Shown here: positions 8,772 through 18,156 of the stretch, piece after piece | How positions within the stretch are numbered: position 1 is the first letter of the stretch | Layout: each line of letters opens with the position of its first letter | From: Robinsoniella peoriensis | Lineage (GTDB): Bacteria > Bacillota > Clostridia > Lachnospirales > Lachnospiraceae | Assembly (NCBI RefSeq): GCF_000797495.1 | Contig: NZ_JTGN01000018.1 | Location: forward strand, 23,794-87,793 | Direction of reading: 5' to 3' | Length of the DNA stretch: 64,000 nt | The notes under the pieces: model-generated | Seen by the model: the letters and a program-made list of their open reading frames with translations, nothing else | Told to the model about the DNA's origin: nothing | Database searches by the model: none | Program-made: the position numbers and the translations under genes

Positions 8772-9521
8772 ATGGCGATCTTAATTAAAAATATTACAAA
8801 ATCTTTTACAAAGAATGATGACACAAAAATGCTGGCAATTCTTGAGAACCTTTCCCTGAGTATTGAGAAGCAGGAGTTTGTTTCTTTTGTAGGGCCTTCC
8901 GGATGCGGAAAGTCCACGCTGCTGAGAATTATGGCAGGACTGCTGGATTCAGAAGAAGGTACAGTGGAGATTGGCGGAGAAGTAGTAAAAGGACCCAGCA
9001 AAGAAAGAATGATGGTATTTCAGGATTATGTACTTTTTCCGTGGATGACTGTTTACCACAATATAGCAATGGGTCTTAAAATTGGAAAAAATGATAAGGA
9101 AAGAATTCAGAAAAAAGTGGACTGGGCAATTGATCTGGTAGGGCTGAATGGATTTGAAAAATCCTATCCTAACCAGTTATCAGGAGGCATGAAGCAGAGA
9201 GTGGCAATTGCCAGGGCACTGGTTATGAATCCAAAAATATTGTTGATGGATGAACCCTTCGGGGCGCTGGATTCATTTACCCGTATGAAATTACAGGATG
9301 AGCTGGTCCGCCTTTGTGACAGAAAAGAGTTTACCACCTGTTTTGTAACCCACGATTGTGAAGAAGCTGTATACTTATCTGACAAGATAGTTGTATTTAC
9401 AAACTCTCCTGCAGAAATTAAGGAAATCATTACGGTGGACCTGCCAAAGCCCAGAAACAGGACAAGTCCGGAATTCCAGGCGATCAGGAACAGGATTCTG
9501 GAACTGGGTATCGGTGCATGA
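8772..9521 (+). CDS. ABC transporter ATPase, nitrate/sulfonate/taurine type
   Basis: A 249-residue ATPase with Walker A GPSGCGKST (about residues 40-48), Q-loop, signature LSGGMKQR, Walker B LLMDEPFGALD and switch His (VTHDCEEAV). Its closest recognisable group is the SsuB/TauB/NrtD family, which powers import of small organic anions. The start follows GGGGAGA. It opens a run that continues with an acyl ligase, binding protein and permease, so it is the motor for the permease at 12281. The substrate is not evident from sequence. Confidence 0.92.
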   Translation: MAILIKNITKSFTKNDDTKMLAILENLSLSIEKQEFVSFVGPSGCGKSTLLRIMAGLLDSEEGTVEIGGEVVKGPSKERMMVFQDYVLFPWMTVYHNIAMGLKIGKNDKERIQKKVDWAIDLVGLNGFEKSYPNQLSGGMKQRVAIARALVMNPKILLMDEPFGALDSFTRMKLQDELVRLCDRKEFTTCFVTHDCEEAVYLSDKIVVFTNSPAEIKEIITVDLPKPRNRTSPEFQAIRNRILELGIGA

Positions 9522-9644
9522 AAGTATGGGGGATATTCCGGTACAGCGTGATGCGCAGCTGTCAGAAAGCAATTTTCAGACACGCTCAAGTACCTATTAA
9601 TATAGGAGTATATAATTAAAATATTAACAATGAGGAGCACAGAA

Positions 9645-11177
9645 ATGCAAACAGCAACGTTTAGAACATTGATTGGAGACATGGCGGAAAAATACCAGGA
9701 TCGATGCTTTGTCACCTGCGCGAGAACACTTCGGTCCCTTACCTATATAGAATTGCGTGATAAGATTGATGCAATGAGCCTTCATCTTCGGGCATTGGGA
9801 CTTCGGAAAGAAGATAAAGTCTTACTTATGATGGAAAACAGTATTGAGTTTGCCATAACCTATTTTGGAGTTACCGACACCGGAGCGGTGGTAATTCCAG
9901 TCAATACATATTTAAAGGAAGCGGAGCTTTCTTATCTCATCACGGATTCTCAGGCGAAAGCAATCATTACAACTGAGAAGTTCGTTGAAAATATCCCAAA
10001 AAAATATAGAATGAAACAATTGTCTATGGCAGATGGGCATATCTTCCTGAGCATTGGACTGAAAGCTGCCAGTACACCGGGAGCACCGGAAATTCCCGAA
10101 ACAAAGCCAGAGCCGGATGACGTGGCAATGCTGCTTTATACATCAGGAACTACGGGGCATCCCAAGGGAGTAATTTTAAGTTACCGGAATCTGCTGGCGA
10201 AAGCAGAGCATATCGCGGCGGCCCATAAGCTGACAGAAAAGGATGTGGCGCTGTGTGTACTTCCCTGGTTTCATATTAATGGACTGGTAATCACCCTGAT
10301 TACACCTTTATTTTCAGGCGGAAGTATTGTGATAGGCGGCAAATTCAGCGTGCGCAGCTTCTGGAAGGATATTGAGAAATATAAGACTACCTGGTTTAGC
10401 GGGGTTCCTACGATGTATTCCCACTTGCTGGCGAAAGGAATCCCGGAAGACGTGGATTTCAGTTCCATGCGTTTTGCAAGATCCGCTTCTTCGCCTCTGC
10501 CGGTAGCAGTTCTGGAGGAGTTTGAACAGAAATGCGGTATGCCCATAATAGAATCCTATGGTATAACGGAAGGCTGCAGCCAGATTACCACAAATCCCAT
10601 GCCTCCCCTTGCAAGAAAACCCGGTTCTGTGGGACTGACCTTTGGAAATGATATTAAAATCGTGGATACAGAGATGAATGAACTGCCAATAGGATGTCTG
10701 GGAGAGGTTCTGATTAAGGGAAATAATATAACCAGAGGATACTATCATAAGGAGGAAGAGACGAAGAAAGCTTTTACGGGAGAGTGGTTCCACTCGGGAG
10801 ACCTTGGATATCTGGATGAGGACGGATATCTGTTCTTAGATGGCAGAATTAAAGAACTGATTAACCGTGCAGGAGAAAAGTTCTCACCCAGAGAAGTAGA
10901 TGAGATTATTTATCAGATGGATGGGGTAGAACTTGCCGCTACCGTAGGCGTTCCGGATGCAGTGTATGGGGAAGAAGTAGCTGCTTATATTAAAGTGAAA
11001 GAAGACAGCAGCCTGGAAAAAGAAGATGTAATCACCTACTGCAAAGAAAGGATAGCGAGCTATAAAGTTCCGCGGATGGTATTTTTTGTAGAGGATATTC
11101 CCAAAGGAGGAAATGGGAAAATCCAGCGATTAAAATTAGTGGAGATGTTTAAGAAAGGACAAGGGGTAAAGGAATGA
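9645..11177 (+). CDS. AMP-forming acyl-CoA synthetase/ligase
   Basis: A 510-residue class I adenylate-forming enzyme that would activate a carboxylate with ATP and pass it to CoA or another thiol. The family motifs are all present: phosphate loop LYTSGTTGHPKG, SYGITEG, hinge region SGDLGYLDEDGYLFLDGRIKE and the C-terminal catalytic Lys in GGNGKIQR. The start at ATG 9645 is 8 bases after GAGGAG; ATG 9630 overlaps that site. The placement is unusual: it sits between the ATPase and binding-protein genes of an ABC importer, and its stop overlaps the next start by 4 bases, so translation is coupled. No carrier-protein gene is nearby, which favours CoA as acceptor. The acid it activates is unknown. 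Confidence 0.9.
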   Translation: MQTATFRTLIGDMAEKYQDRCFVTCARTLRSLTYIELRDKIDAMSLHLRALGLRKEDKVLLMMENSIEFAITYFGVTDTGAVVIPVNTYLKEAELSYLITDSQAKAIITTEKFVENIPKKYRMKQLSMADGHIFLSIGLKAASTPGAPEIPETKPEPDDVAMLLYTSGTTGHPKGVILSYRNLLAKAEHIAAAHKLTEKDVALCVLPWFHINGLVITLITPLFSGGSIVIGGKFSVRSFWKDIEKYKTTWFSGVPTMYSHLLAKGIPEDVDFSSMRFARSASSPLPVAVLEEFEQKCGMPIIESYGITEGCSQITTNPMPPLARKPGSVGLTFGNDIKIVDTEMNELPIGCLGEVLIKGNNITRGYYHKEEETKKAFTGEWFHSGDLGYLDEDGYLFLDGRIKELINRAGEKFSPREVDEIIYQMDGVELAATVGVPDAVYGEEVAAYIKVKEDSSLEKEDVITYCKERIASYKVPRMVFFVEDIPKGGNGKIQRLKLVEMFKKGQGVKE

Positions 11178-12262
11178 GAAAGTGGAAGAAATTAGTAGGA
11201 ATGGCAGCGGCAGCAGCAATTTTTGTATGTGGATGCGGAGCAGGGGAGACAGCAGCAACATCCGCAGAGACAGCAGGAATGACGGCAGAAGATGCTGCCA
11301 GTGACAGCACGTCACAGGAAGTAGCAGACAAAGATACGGAACAGGATACCCAGGGCAGCAGTGAAGCAGCAGGCGGTGACAATGTAATACGGGTTGGCTC
11401 CATATTGGCACTGGGGACGGCAACTCCTTTCGTTGCACAGGAGAACGGGTTGTTCGAAGGAAGCGATATCTCTATCGAAGTAACCCAGTTTGCGGATGGT
11501 TCTGCTCTGATGGAAGCATTTGCAGCAGGAGAACTGGATGTTGCACTGTCCGGTGTCATACCAGTTGCTACCTGGATTTCAAAAGGTATCGACATGAAGG
11601 TAGTTGCTTCTGCCAATGGTGGCGGCCATGTACTAATGACCAGAAAAGATACGGGAATTACATCGGTTGAAGATTTAAAAGGAAAGACAATAGCCGAGCC
11701 AAATATCGCTACTGTGACTGATGCATTATTAAGAAGTAAAATTCTGGGGGATGCAGGTCTTGACCCGGATATGGATGTTACCCTGATTCCGGGTATGAAG
11801 CCGGCTGATATGGCAACAGTTCTGATGGTTACGAAGGAAGTGGATGCAATGATTACCTGGGAGCCATTTGCTGCCCAGGCTGAGAAGGATTATGAAGACA
11901 TTACAGTTCTCTATGACACAGCAAAAGAAATTAAGGAAGAGACCGGAAGCAACGCGTTTTATCCTGTTAATGTAGTGGCGGCTAACCAGGATTTCATTGA
12001 TAACCGACCGGAAGATCTGGACAAGTTCCTGGATATTTACAAGAAGACAGTTGACTATATCAATACAGATCCGGGAGCCAATGCAGTACTGGCAAAGGTT
12101 CTGGATATGGACGAAACAACAATCCAGAATGCCCGTGAACGTATTGACTATACATTTGACATAGATCAGGCAGCTACCCTGGAGACTTTACAGTGGGCAG
12201 CAGATCTTGGATATATTGACAAAGTGCCGGATAAATCAGAAATTTTTTACGAGAAAAAATAG
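11174..12262 (+). CDS. Lipoprotein binding protein, SsuA/NMT1 type
   Basis: A 362-residue lipoprotein with a short signal peptide and VCGCG lipobox (Cys at about residue 17), then an Ala/Thr/Glu-rich linker to about residue 70. An NMT1/SsuA/TauA-like binding fold follows (IRVGSILALGTATPFVAQENGLF at its start is split here by description only). Such proteins bind sulfonates, nitrate, thiamine precursors or aromatic acids. The start overlaps the ligase stop (ATGA). With the ATPase at 8772 and permease at 12281 it completes one importer. Confidence 0.9.
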   Translation: MRKWKKLVGMAAAAAIFVCGCGAGETAATSAETAGMTAEDAASDSTSQEVADKDTEQDTQGSSEAAGGDNVIRVGSILALGTATPFVAQENGLFEGSDISIEVTQFADGSALMEAFAAGELDVALSGVIPVATWISKGIDMKVVASANGGGHVLMTRKDTGITSVEDLKGKTIAEPNIATVTDALLRSKILGDAGLDPDMDVTLIPGMKPADMATVLMVTKEVDAMITWEPFAAQAEKDYEDITVLYDTAKEIKEETGSNAFYPVNVVAANQDFIDNRPEDLDKFLDIYKKTVDYINTDPGANAVLAKVLDMDETTIQNARERIDYTFDIDQAATLETLQWAADLGYIDKVPDKSEIFYEKK

Positions 12263-12280
12263 AGAGGTTTGTAAAGTCTT

Positions 12281-13066
12281 ATGAAATATAAAGCAAAACC
12301 GTTTTTACAGGGTTGTATAACCATCATTGTAGTAATTATTATATGGAGCATTGCTTCAAAAACGGGGCTGTTTGGGAAACTGGATCCGGATACCGCAAAG
12401 CTGCTTCTGCCTATGCCAAATGAGGTGGCGGCAGAGTTTGCGGACATGATAAAAAGCGGATATCTGCTCAGTAATATCTGGGTCAGTATGCAGCGGGTCC
12501 TGATTGGGTTCGGAATTGCAGCTGCAATCGGACTGCCCCTTGGAATCATCATGGGCATCAGCGAAAATGTCCGGAATTTTATTTACCCTCTGGTTCGTTT
12601 CTTTTCTCCGATACCGGGAGTTGCGTGGGTTCCACTGGCAATCTTGTGGTTTGGACTTGGAAACAATGCGGCGATCTTTATCATTGTAATGGGTTCGTTG
12701 TCACCGATTATTGTAAATTCCCTCCAGGGAGTTCTGAACGTAGACAAGAAGCTCTATGATGTTCTCAGTATTATGGAGGCAAATACCTGGCAGGTTGTAA
12801 AATATTGTATCATCCCAAGTATTATCCCCTATATTGTTTCAGGGTTTAAGCTGGGGCTGGGATTTGCCTGGAGGGTAGTGATAGCAGCTGAAATGGTAGG
12901 CGTGCCAAAAGGTCTCGGCTACGTATTAAGCGTGGGGCGAAATACGGCAAATACGTCCGTTACGATCATCACGATTATCAGCCTTGGCATTATTATGATG
13001 CTCATGGAAGAAGTATTGTTCCGGTTTCTTGAAAGCCGAACGAATCAATGGAAAAAATGGCAGTAA
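12281..13066 (+). CDS. ABC permease, SsuC/TauC type
   Basis: A 261-residue integral membrane protein with about six helices and the EAA loop (residues about 155-175, NTWQVVKYCIIPSIIPY) that contacts the ATPase. The G(L/I)GYVLSVG segment near residue 210 is characteristic of the nitrate/sulfonate/taurine permease family. It lies 18 bases after the binding-protein gene and is followed after 36 bases by the MBOAT gene on the same strand. Confidence 0.92.
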   Translation: MKYKAKPFLQGCITIIVVIIIWSIASKTGLFGKLDPDTAKLLLPMPNEVAAEFADMIKSGYLLSNIWVSMQRVLIGFGIAAAIGLPLGIIMGISENVRNFIYPLVRFFSPIPGVAWVPLAILWFGLGNNAAIFIIVMGSLSPIIVNSLQGVLNVDKKLYDVLSIMEANTWQVVKYCIIPSIIPYIVSGFKLGLGFAWRVVIAAEMVGVPKGLGYVLSVGRNTANTSVTIITIISLGIIMMLMEEVLFRFLESRTNQWKKWQ

Positions 13067-13102
13067 AATAAGCCGCAGAAGATGCGGCGCTGGAGGAATT
13101 AT

Positions 13103-14536
13103 ATGATTTTTTCATCTTATCAATTTATACTGGTATTCCTGCCGGTAGTGGCGATTGTGTATGGCATACTGAATCGCTTCCATTACTATTACCTGTCTAA
13201 AGTATGGATGGTTCTAGCATCCATGTATTTTTATGCACAGGGAAGTTCGGATTTCTTTCCGTTCTTTTTGGGAAGTGTCTTTGCAAACTATATTGTAGGA
13301 ACTACTCTTTGCAGAATGCAAAAAGACAAATACAGGTTAGAGCGTAAGATTCTTATGCTCGCAGGTGTACTGGGAAATGTTGCGTTACTTGGGTATTACA
13401 AATATTATGATTTTTTTATAGAAAATATCAATCAGATAGCAGGCACAGACTTTTTACTGAAACGGATAGCGCTGCCGATTGGTATTTCCTTTTTCACATT
13501 CCAGTTAATTGCATTTCTGGTTGACTCCTATCGGGGAGAGACAAAAGAATACGGCGTTTTGGAATATCTGTTATTCATAACATTTTTCCCGCAGTTGATT
13601 GTAGGACCGATTGTACACCACAAAGAAATTACACCGCAGTTTGAAAATGACGAGAATATGAAACTAAACTACCGCAATATTGCCCTGGGCGTGTTTATCT
13701 TCGCCATCGGCTGTGGTAAGAAAATGCTGCTGGCAGATCCGCTGAACAACAGTGCGGCAGATTTTTACAGCTCAATCAAAGACTCGGTAACCATGTGGGA
13801 ATCTTGGTTTTATACCATAGAATATTCCGTATCCTACTATTTTGACTTGTCCGGCTATACAGATATGGCTATCGGACTGGGACTGTTTTTCAACATAAAG
13901 CTGCCGGAGAATTTCAATGCACCATTTCGGGCAAGTAATTTCAAGGTATACTGGCAGAGGCAGCACATGACGCTTTCACGATTTCTTGGGGGATACGTAT
14001 TTAAGAATGTATTCCGCAAAGGCGTAAAATGGCGGAATTATTACATAGCTACCATGGTGACCTTCTTAGTGTCGGGTATCTGGCATGGGGCAGGATGGAA
14101 TTTCATAATCTGGGGACTCATGAATGGTGTCCTGGTTTGTATTGGCGCATATCAGAGCTATCACAAAAAAGAACCGCCATACCTGATCGGTGTTATCATA
14201 ACCTTTTTCTTTATCGTACTTACAAGGGTTATATTCGTGGCATCGAATATGCATGATACCTGGGTGGTATATAAAGGAATGTTTGACTTTAAAGCGCTGA
14301 TAGATCTGGGAGCTTCCCAGGTATGGCAGGAGATCTCCCATTTTGTGGCGGATCACCAGACGGTGGGACTGATTACCGTAGTTGGGCTTCTGATCTGCTG
14401 GTTTGCGCCAACCACAAGGACAATGGCGGAGAGATTTAAGCCGAATGCTTTGCATTTCTTATATGCAGGGACGCTGCTTGCGATTTGTATCTGTAAAATG
14501 AATCAGGTAGTACAGTTCCTGTACTTTCAGTTTTAG
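13103..14536 (+). CDS. MBOAT-family O-acyltransferase, AlgI/DltB type
   Basis: A 477-residue polytopic membrane protein. The MBOAT core is clear: a Tyr/Phe-rich N-terminus, FFPQLIVGPI near residue 165, DLSGYTDMAIGLG near 250, NAPFRASNFKVYWQRQHMTLSRF near 275-295 (quoted in parts), and the active-site His328 in SGIWHGAGW. AlgI, DltB and PatA use this fold to move acyl groups across the membrane onto an extracellular polysaccharide or teichoic acid. ATG 13103 follows GGAGG; an earlier ATG at 13082 lies upstream of that site. It follows the ABC genes by 36 bases and precedes an AlgJ/DltD-like gene by 11 bases, which supports a surface-acylation role. Confidence 0.92.
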   Translation: MIFSSYQFILVFLPVVAIVYGILNRFHYYYLSKVWMVLASMYFYAQGSSDFFPFFLGSVFANYIVGTTLCRMQKDKYRLERKILMLAGVLGNVALLGYYKYYDFFIENINQIAGTDFLLKRIALPIGISFFTFQLIAFLVDSYRGETKEYGVLEYLLFITFFPQLIVGPIVHHKEITPQFENDENMKLNYRNIALGVFIFAIGCGKKMLLADPLNNSAADFYSSIKDSVTMWESWFYTIEYSVSYYFDLSGYTDMAIGLGLFFNIKLPENFNAPFRASNFKVYWQRQHMTLSRFLGGYVFKNVFRKGVKWRNYYIATMVTFLVSGIWHGAGWNFIIWGLMNGVLVCIGAYQSYHKKEPPYLIGVIITFFFIVLTRVIFVASNMHDTWVVYKGMFDFKALIDLGASQVWQEISHFVADHQTVGLITVVGLLICWFAPTTRTMAERFKPNALHFLYAGTLLAICICKMNQVVQFLYFQF

Positions 14537-14547
14537 GAGGACAGCGA

Positions 14548-15693
14548 ATGAAGTATAAAAAATGGGCAGTCGGATTCCTGGTATTTGTGTTAGCGGTATT
14601 TGGATTTATCTGCGGAATGAATTATTTTGTAGATCCCTTTGGATATTTTGCATTTCGGGGAGGCGATTATGATGCCCTTGGTACGATTGAAGTGAATGAC
14701 AATAGTTACAGCAGGTTCTTTAAAGCGGAGCATGTAAAAAACTATCAGGACCAATACGATGGGTATATCATAGGCGGTTCCAAGGCGGGAACCTATCTTG
14801 CGGAAAAAATGAGTGAGATTGACGGATACCGTTATTACAATATGTTTTCCACGGTAGGAAACTTTAACGAATATTATCTGAACACAAAATATCTGGTGGA
14901 AAATACAAATGTTAAAAAAATTGTGCTGAACATCAGCGGAGGTGAAGTCCGCAGGTTTGAGGCAGAGCATGTGGGAGACCTGTATAAGGTTCCGGCACTT
15001 ATTTCCGGAAAGTCCCAGGCAATGGAATTTATTGATTTTATGTTAAAAGATGTCACGGTAAGCCTGGATGAGCTGAAAGAAAAATGGAAAGAGAAGGGGA
15101 CACAGACATTCTATCCGGAAATCGGGGATGGTGCCAGGAACCTGGAAAAGTATTATTTAAGGAGAGATGAGAACCCTCAGAAATTCACAGAGAAGTTTGT
15201 TACAAATAAAATCGATAAACATTTAAAAACACTCTTTACAAAACCTAGTGAAAGGCCTTATTATGAAGAGAACCTAAATGCTTTCAAAATGATAAAAGAA
15301 GTGTGCGATGAAAATAATGTAGAACTGATGGTGATTATTGCCCCATCCTTTATCGGTGAGATGAGTGAACATGAGAGTGAAGACTACTGGCAGTTCTTAT
15401 ATGACATCATATCAGTATCAGAAGTTTGGGATTTTAGTGGCTATAATGATATTGATCTGAATCCCTATAATTTTTATAATGAAGGCCATTTTTTCTATGA
15501 AGTATACGATTTGATGGTTGATACAATAAAAGGCACACGTTCCTATGAAGGGTTTGGTACTTACGTTACAAAGCGCAATGCTTATGAGCATATTGAAGAA
15601 CGTAAGAATGATTATTACAAATTGAAGAAAGAATATGAAGAAACAGGCACCGTGAAATTAGGTGGATTTGACGATGCCAGCAGAATTCGTTAG
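14548..15693 (+). CDS. Membrane-anchored SGNH-like protein (AlgJ/AlgX/DltD-like)
   Basis: A 381-residue protein with one N-terminal membrane segment (residues about 6-28) and an extracellular domain. YIIGGSKAG with Ser78 resembles the nucleophile block of SGNH hydrolases, and His314 in NEGHFF near the end fits the catalytic His position. MBOAT genes are commonly paired with such a protein (AlgX/AlgJ for alginate, DltD for D-alanylation) that completes acyl transfer on the outside. The ribosome site TAGGAGG overlaps the MBOAT stop. I infer that it is the partner of the MBOAT protein; sequence similarity alone would not prove enzymatic activity. Confidence 0.72.
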   Translation: MKYKKWAVGFLVFVLAVFGFICGMNYFVDPFGYFAFRGGDYDALGTIEVNDNSYSRFFKAEHVKNYQDQYDGYIIGGSKAGTYLAEKMSEIDGYRYYNMFSTVGNFNEYYLNTKYLVENTNVKKIVLNISGGEVRRFEAEHVGDLYKVPALISGKSQAMEFIDFMLKDVTVSLDELKEKWKEKGTQTFYPEIGDGARNLEKYYLRRDENPQKFTEKFVTNKIDKHLKTLFTKPSERPYYEENLNAFKMIKEVCDENNVELMVIIAPSFIGEMSEHESEDYWQFLYDIISVSEVWDFSGYNDIDLNPYNFYNEGHFFYEVYDLMVDTIKGTRSYEGFGTYVTKRNAYEHIEERKNDYYKLKKEYEETGTVKLGGFDDASRIR

Positions 15694-15705
15694 GAGTAGT
15701 GTGAA

Positions 15706-16389
15706 ATGAGGAAAAACCGTATTTTAGTTGTTGAGGATGAATTAAAACTGGCAAGGACGCTGTCGGATTTTTTGAATATCAATGGATATGAGGTAATAGT
15801 TGCTTATGACGGTCAGCAGGCTGTAGAACTTTTTTATCAGAACATGCATAAATTAGATCTGGTGTTGCTGGATATTATGCTGCCGCATCTAAATGGATTT
15901 GAGGTACTGGGAGAGATTCGTCAGAAATCTGAGGTGCCTGTTATTCTGCTCACGGCTAAAAATGCGATTACAGACCAGTTGAATGGTTTTAATAAAGGTG
16001 CGGATGACTATATTACCAAACCTTATACACTGGCAATTATCAAAGCCCATGTAGAGGCAGTCTTAAAGCGTGCAGGAAAACTTAAGGATGTTTTATTTGC
16101 AGGAGAGCTTAAGATAGAGATTGCAAGCCAGAAGGTTTATTTAAAAGAAGAATTTTTGGAAACTACGCCAAAGGAATTTGAACTTTTGGTGTATTTCCTG
16201 GAAAATGAAAACGTTGTACTTTCCAGAGAAGCTATTTTGAATTCAGTCTGGGGTTACGATTATAACGGAGATACCAGGACGGTCGACACCATCGTGAAGC
16301 AGCTTCGGAAAAAATTGACGGATCAATGTCCTTATATTAAATCTGTCTATGGCGTAGGGTATCTGTTTGGAGTAGGAGAACATGATTAA
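15706..16389 (+). CDS. OmpR/PhoB-family response regulator
   Basis: A 227-residue regulator. The receiver domain (1-120) has acidic residues VVEDE, phospho-acceptor Asp56 in LLDIMLP, the switch Thr in LLTAKN and the conserved Lys in YITKPY. The winged-helix domain (about 130-225) has TPKEFELL and DTRTVDTIVKQLRKKL. It starts 13 bases after the SGNH-like gene with TAGGAGT as ribosome site and overlaps the kinase gene by 8 bases, so it is probably co-transcribed with the acylation genes and may regulate them. Confidence 0.93.
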   Translation: MRKNRILVVEDELKLARTLSDFLNINGYEVIVAYDGQQAVELFYQNMHKLDLVLLDIMLPHLNGFEVLGEIRQKSEVPVILLTAKNAITDQLNGFNKGADDYITKPYTLAIIKAHVEAVLKRAGKLKDVLFAGELKIEIASQKVYLKEEFLETTPKEFELLVYFLENENVVLSREAILNSVWGYDYNGDTRTVDTIVKQLRKKLTDQCPYIKSVYGVGYLFGVGEHD

Positions 16390-17905
16390 AAAAATAAAAG
16401 GCAATATGATTATAATGCAGTGGGCATTCCTTTTGATCGTTGTTGGGGGAAGCAGTCTTGTATTCAGTCTTTTTGCAACAGATTACTATGTTGGACAGAA
16501 GAGCAAAATGATGGAAGAAGCATTTGAAGAAATAAAATCGGTGGATTTAAAAAAGATAGACAGCGACGATAAAAATTTGTTTAAAAGTTATGAAAATGAG
16601 AACTTTTCGTTCGTCATTGCAAATGCTAATTACGAACCTGTTTATACAACAAGGAAATCAGGACCGAAAGCCCAGGTTTATAAAAATGTGAACCTTCATA
16701 TTGAAGATTTTACGGAACAGCCCAAAATTCGAAGGAATATGTCAAAGGTTATGGGATTGATTCGATTTCCGGGAATTATCAAACAGGATGGAAATCTGTA
16801 TTATGTGAGTATTAAGGAAGAGATTAAGTCAGCATACAGCTCCTTTAAATATACCCAGACCTTCCTGGCAGTAGTAATTGTTATCTCCCTTTTGATAGGC
16901 AGTATCATAATGTATATACTGTCGAACCGTATTGCAAAACCGATTGAAGAAATTGGTGAGGTCGCGAAGCGGGTTGCCAAACGGGATTTTACCAGAAAGG
17001 CAAGAACGGATACATCCTTTCAGGAAATTAACAGCCTCGCGGCAAATATCAACTCCATGTCCGAGCAGATTCAGGAATATGTGCAGAGCCTGGAGGGTGA
17101 TAAGGACCGGTTAGAGATTGAAAATGTGCAGCAGGGCAAGATTGATGAAGTCCGTAAAGAGTTCATGGCAAATATTTCACATGAGTTAAAGACACCGCTG
17201 ACGGTTATTTCCAGTCAGGTAGAAATGCTTCAATGTATGGGAGATGAGATTGACCGGGAATATTATTACAATTCAATTGTAGAAGAAGTGTCAAAGATGT
17301 CGGATATGATTGGGAATATGCTCAATCTCACTGTGATAGAGCATCATATGGATACGATGCAGATGGGTAAAGTAAATTTAAGTGAAATGATGCAGTACCT
17401 GATGTTTAAATACGATGCCCTGTTCAGGCAGAGCCAAATCAAATGTAGTTTCCATATTGAACCGGAATGTACTGTATTGGGAAATCGGGTATACCTGGAA
17501 CAGGCAGTTGGGAACTTTATGATGAATGCTTTTAATCATACGCTGCAGGGCGGTCTGATTGAGGTCAGCCTGACCCGAAAAGAAGGAGATGTCTATATAG
17601 AAGTATACAATGAAGGAGAACCGATTCCGGCAGAGGATATAGATAAGATCTGGAGGAGTTTTTACATGAAAGGTGACAATGATATATCACCGCAGGAAGA
17701 TAGATCCATGCATGCAGGGCTTGGGCTATATATTGTCAGAAGCATTGTAGGTTTACACCATGGTGAATGCGGTGCTGTCAACGTAGATAATGGTGTGGAA
17801 TTCTGGATGAGGCTTCCTGGTAATTTGTCCGGAAATGAAATAAATGAAGACGTAAACCGCAGTAAAAAAGTGATTGGCAGAGACTTGGATACGCAAACTA
17901 AGTAG
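16382..17905 (+). CDS. Sensor histidine kinase
   Basis: A 507-residue kinase with two membrane helices (about 12-34 and 158-182) flanking a roughly 120-residue extracellular sensor of no recognised type. A HAMP linker follows (about 183-235), then HisKA with phospho-acceptor His267 in NISHELKTPLT and an HATPase domain (NFMMNAFNH N-box; GLGLYIVRSIV G-box). It partners the overlapping response regulator. Because it ends a run containing an importer, a ligase and an acyltransferase, the signal could be envelope state or the transported acid; this is inference. Confidence 0.93.
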   Translation: MIKKIKGNMIIMQWAFLLIVVGGSSLVFSLFATDYYVGQKSKMMEEAFEEIKSVDLKKIDSDDKNLFKSYENENFSFVIANANYEPVYTTRKSGPKAQVYKNVNLHIEDFTEQPKIRRNMSKVMGLIRFPGIIKQDGNLYYVSIKEEIKSAYSSFKYTQTFLAVVIVISLLIGSIIMYILSNRIAKPIEEIGEVAKRVAKRDFTRKARTDTSFQEINSLAANINSMSEQIQEYVQSLEGDKDRLEIENVQQGKIDEVRKEFMANISHELKTPLTVISSQVEMLQCMGDEIDREYYYNSIVEEVSKMSDMIGNMLNLTVIEHHMDTMQMGKVNLSEMMQYLMFKYDALFRQSQIKCSFHIEPECTVLGNRVYLEQAVGNFMMNAFNHTLQGGLIEVSLTRKEGDVYIEVYNEGEPIPAEDIDKIWRSFYMKGDNDISPQEDRSMHAGLGLYIVRSIVGLHHGECGAVNVDNGVEFWMRLPGNLSGNEINEDVNRSKKVIGRDLDTQTK

Positions 17906-17949
17906 TAACATATCCCAGAAAAATATTTAAAACAGGATTAAGCCATAAG

Positions 17950-18020
17950 AAAAGTACAATCTGAAGAAAGTCCGGAACCCGGTAAAATGGGGAATGGAGA
18001 ATTCGGACTGTACTTTTTTT
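17950..18020 (+). terminator. Terminator after the two-component system
   Basis: AAAGTAC (17951-17957) and AGTCCG (17969-17974) pair with CGGACT (18004-18009) and GTACTTT (from 18010), ending in a T7 run. A small internal loop is present. It closes the operon beginning at 8772. Confidence 0.8.
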
Positions 18021-18156
18021 GGGTACTTTTTTGATAAAAAATATTAAACAATTTCTTCTTGAAATGTATTATAATAAAGGATATCCGGGTTTAGAGAATG
18101 AGAACGGGTAATACTAAGAAAAGTAATTTTTATAAAGAGAGAAAAGAGGTGTATCT

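Noticed and set aside
9522..9644. Acyl carrier protein gene between the ATPase and the ligase
   Set aside because: Only 123 bases are available and no frame contains a DSL-type phosphopantetheine site.
8772..13066. A thiamine-precursor (ThiXYZ-like) importer with TPP riboswitch
   Set aside because: The binding protein belongs to the broad NMT1/SsuA group, but no TPP riboswitch conserved elements are visible in 8457-8771 and no thi genes are near.
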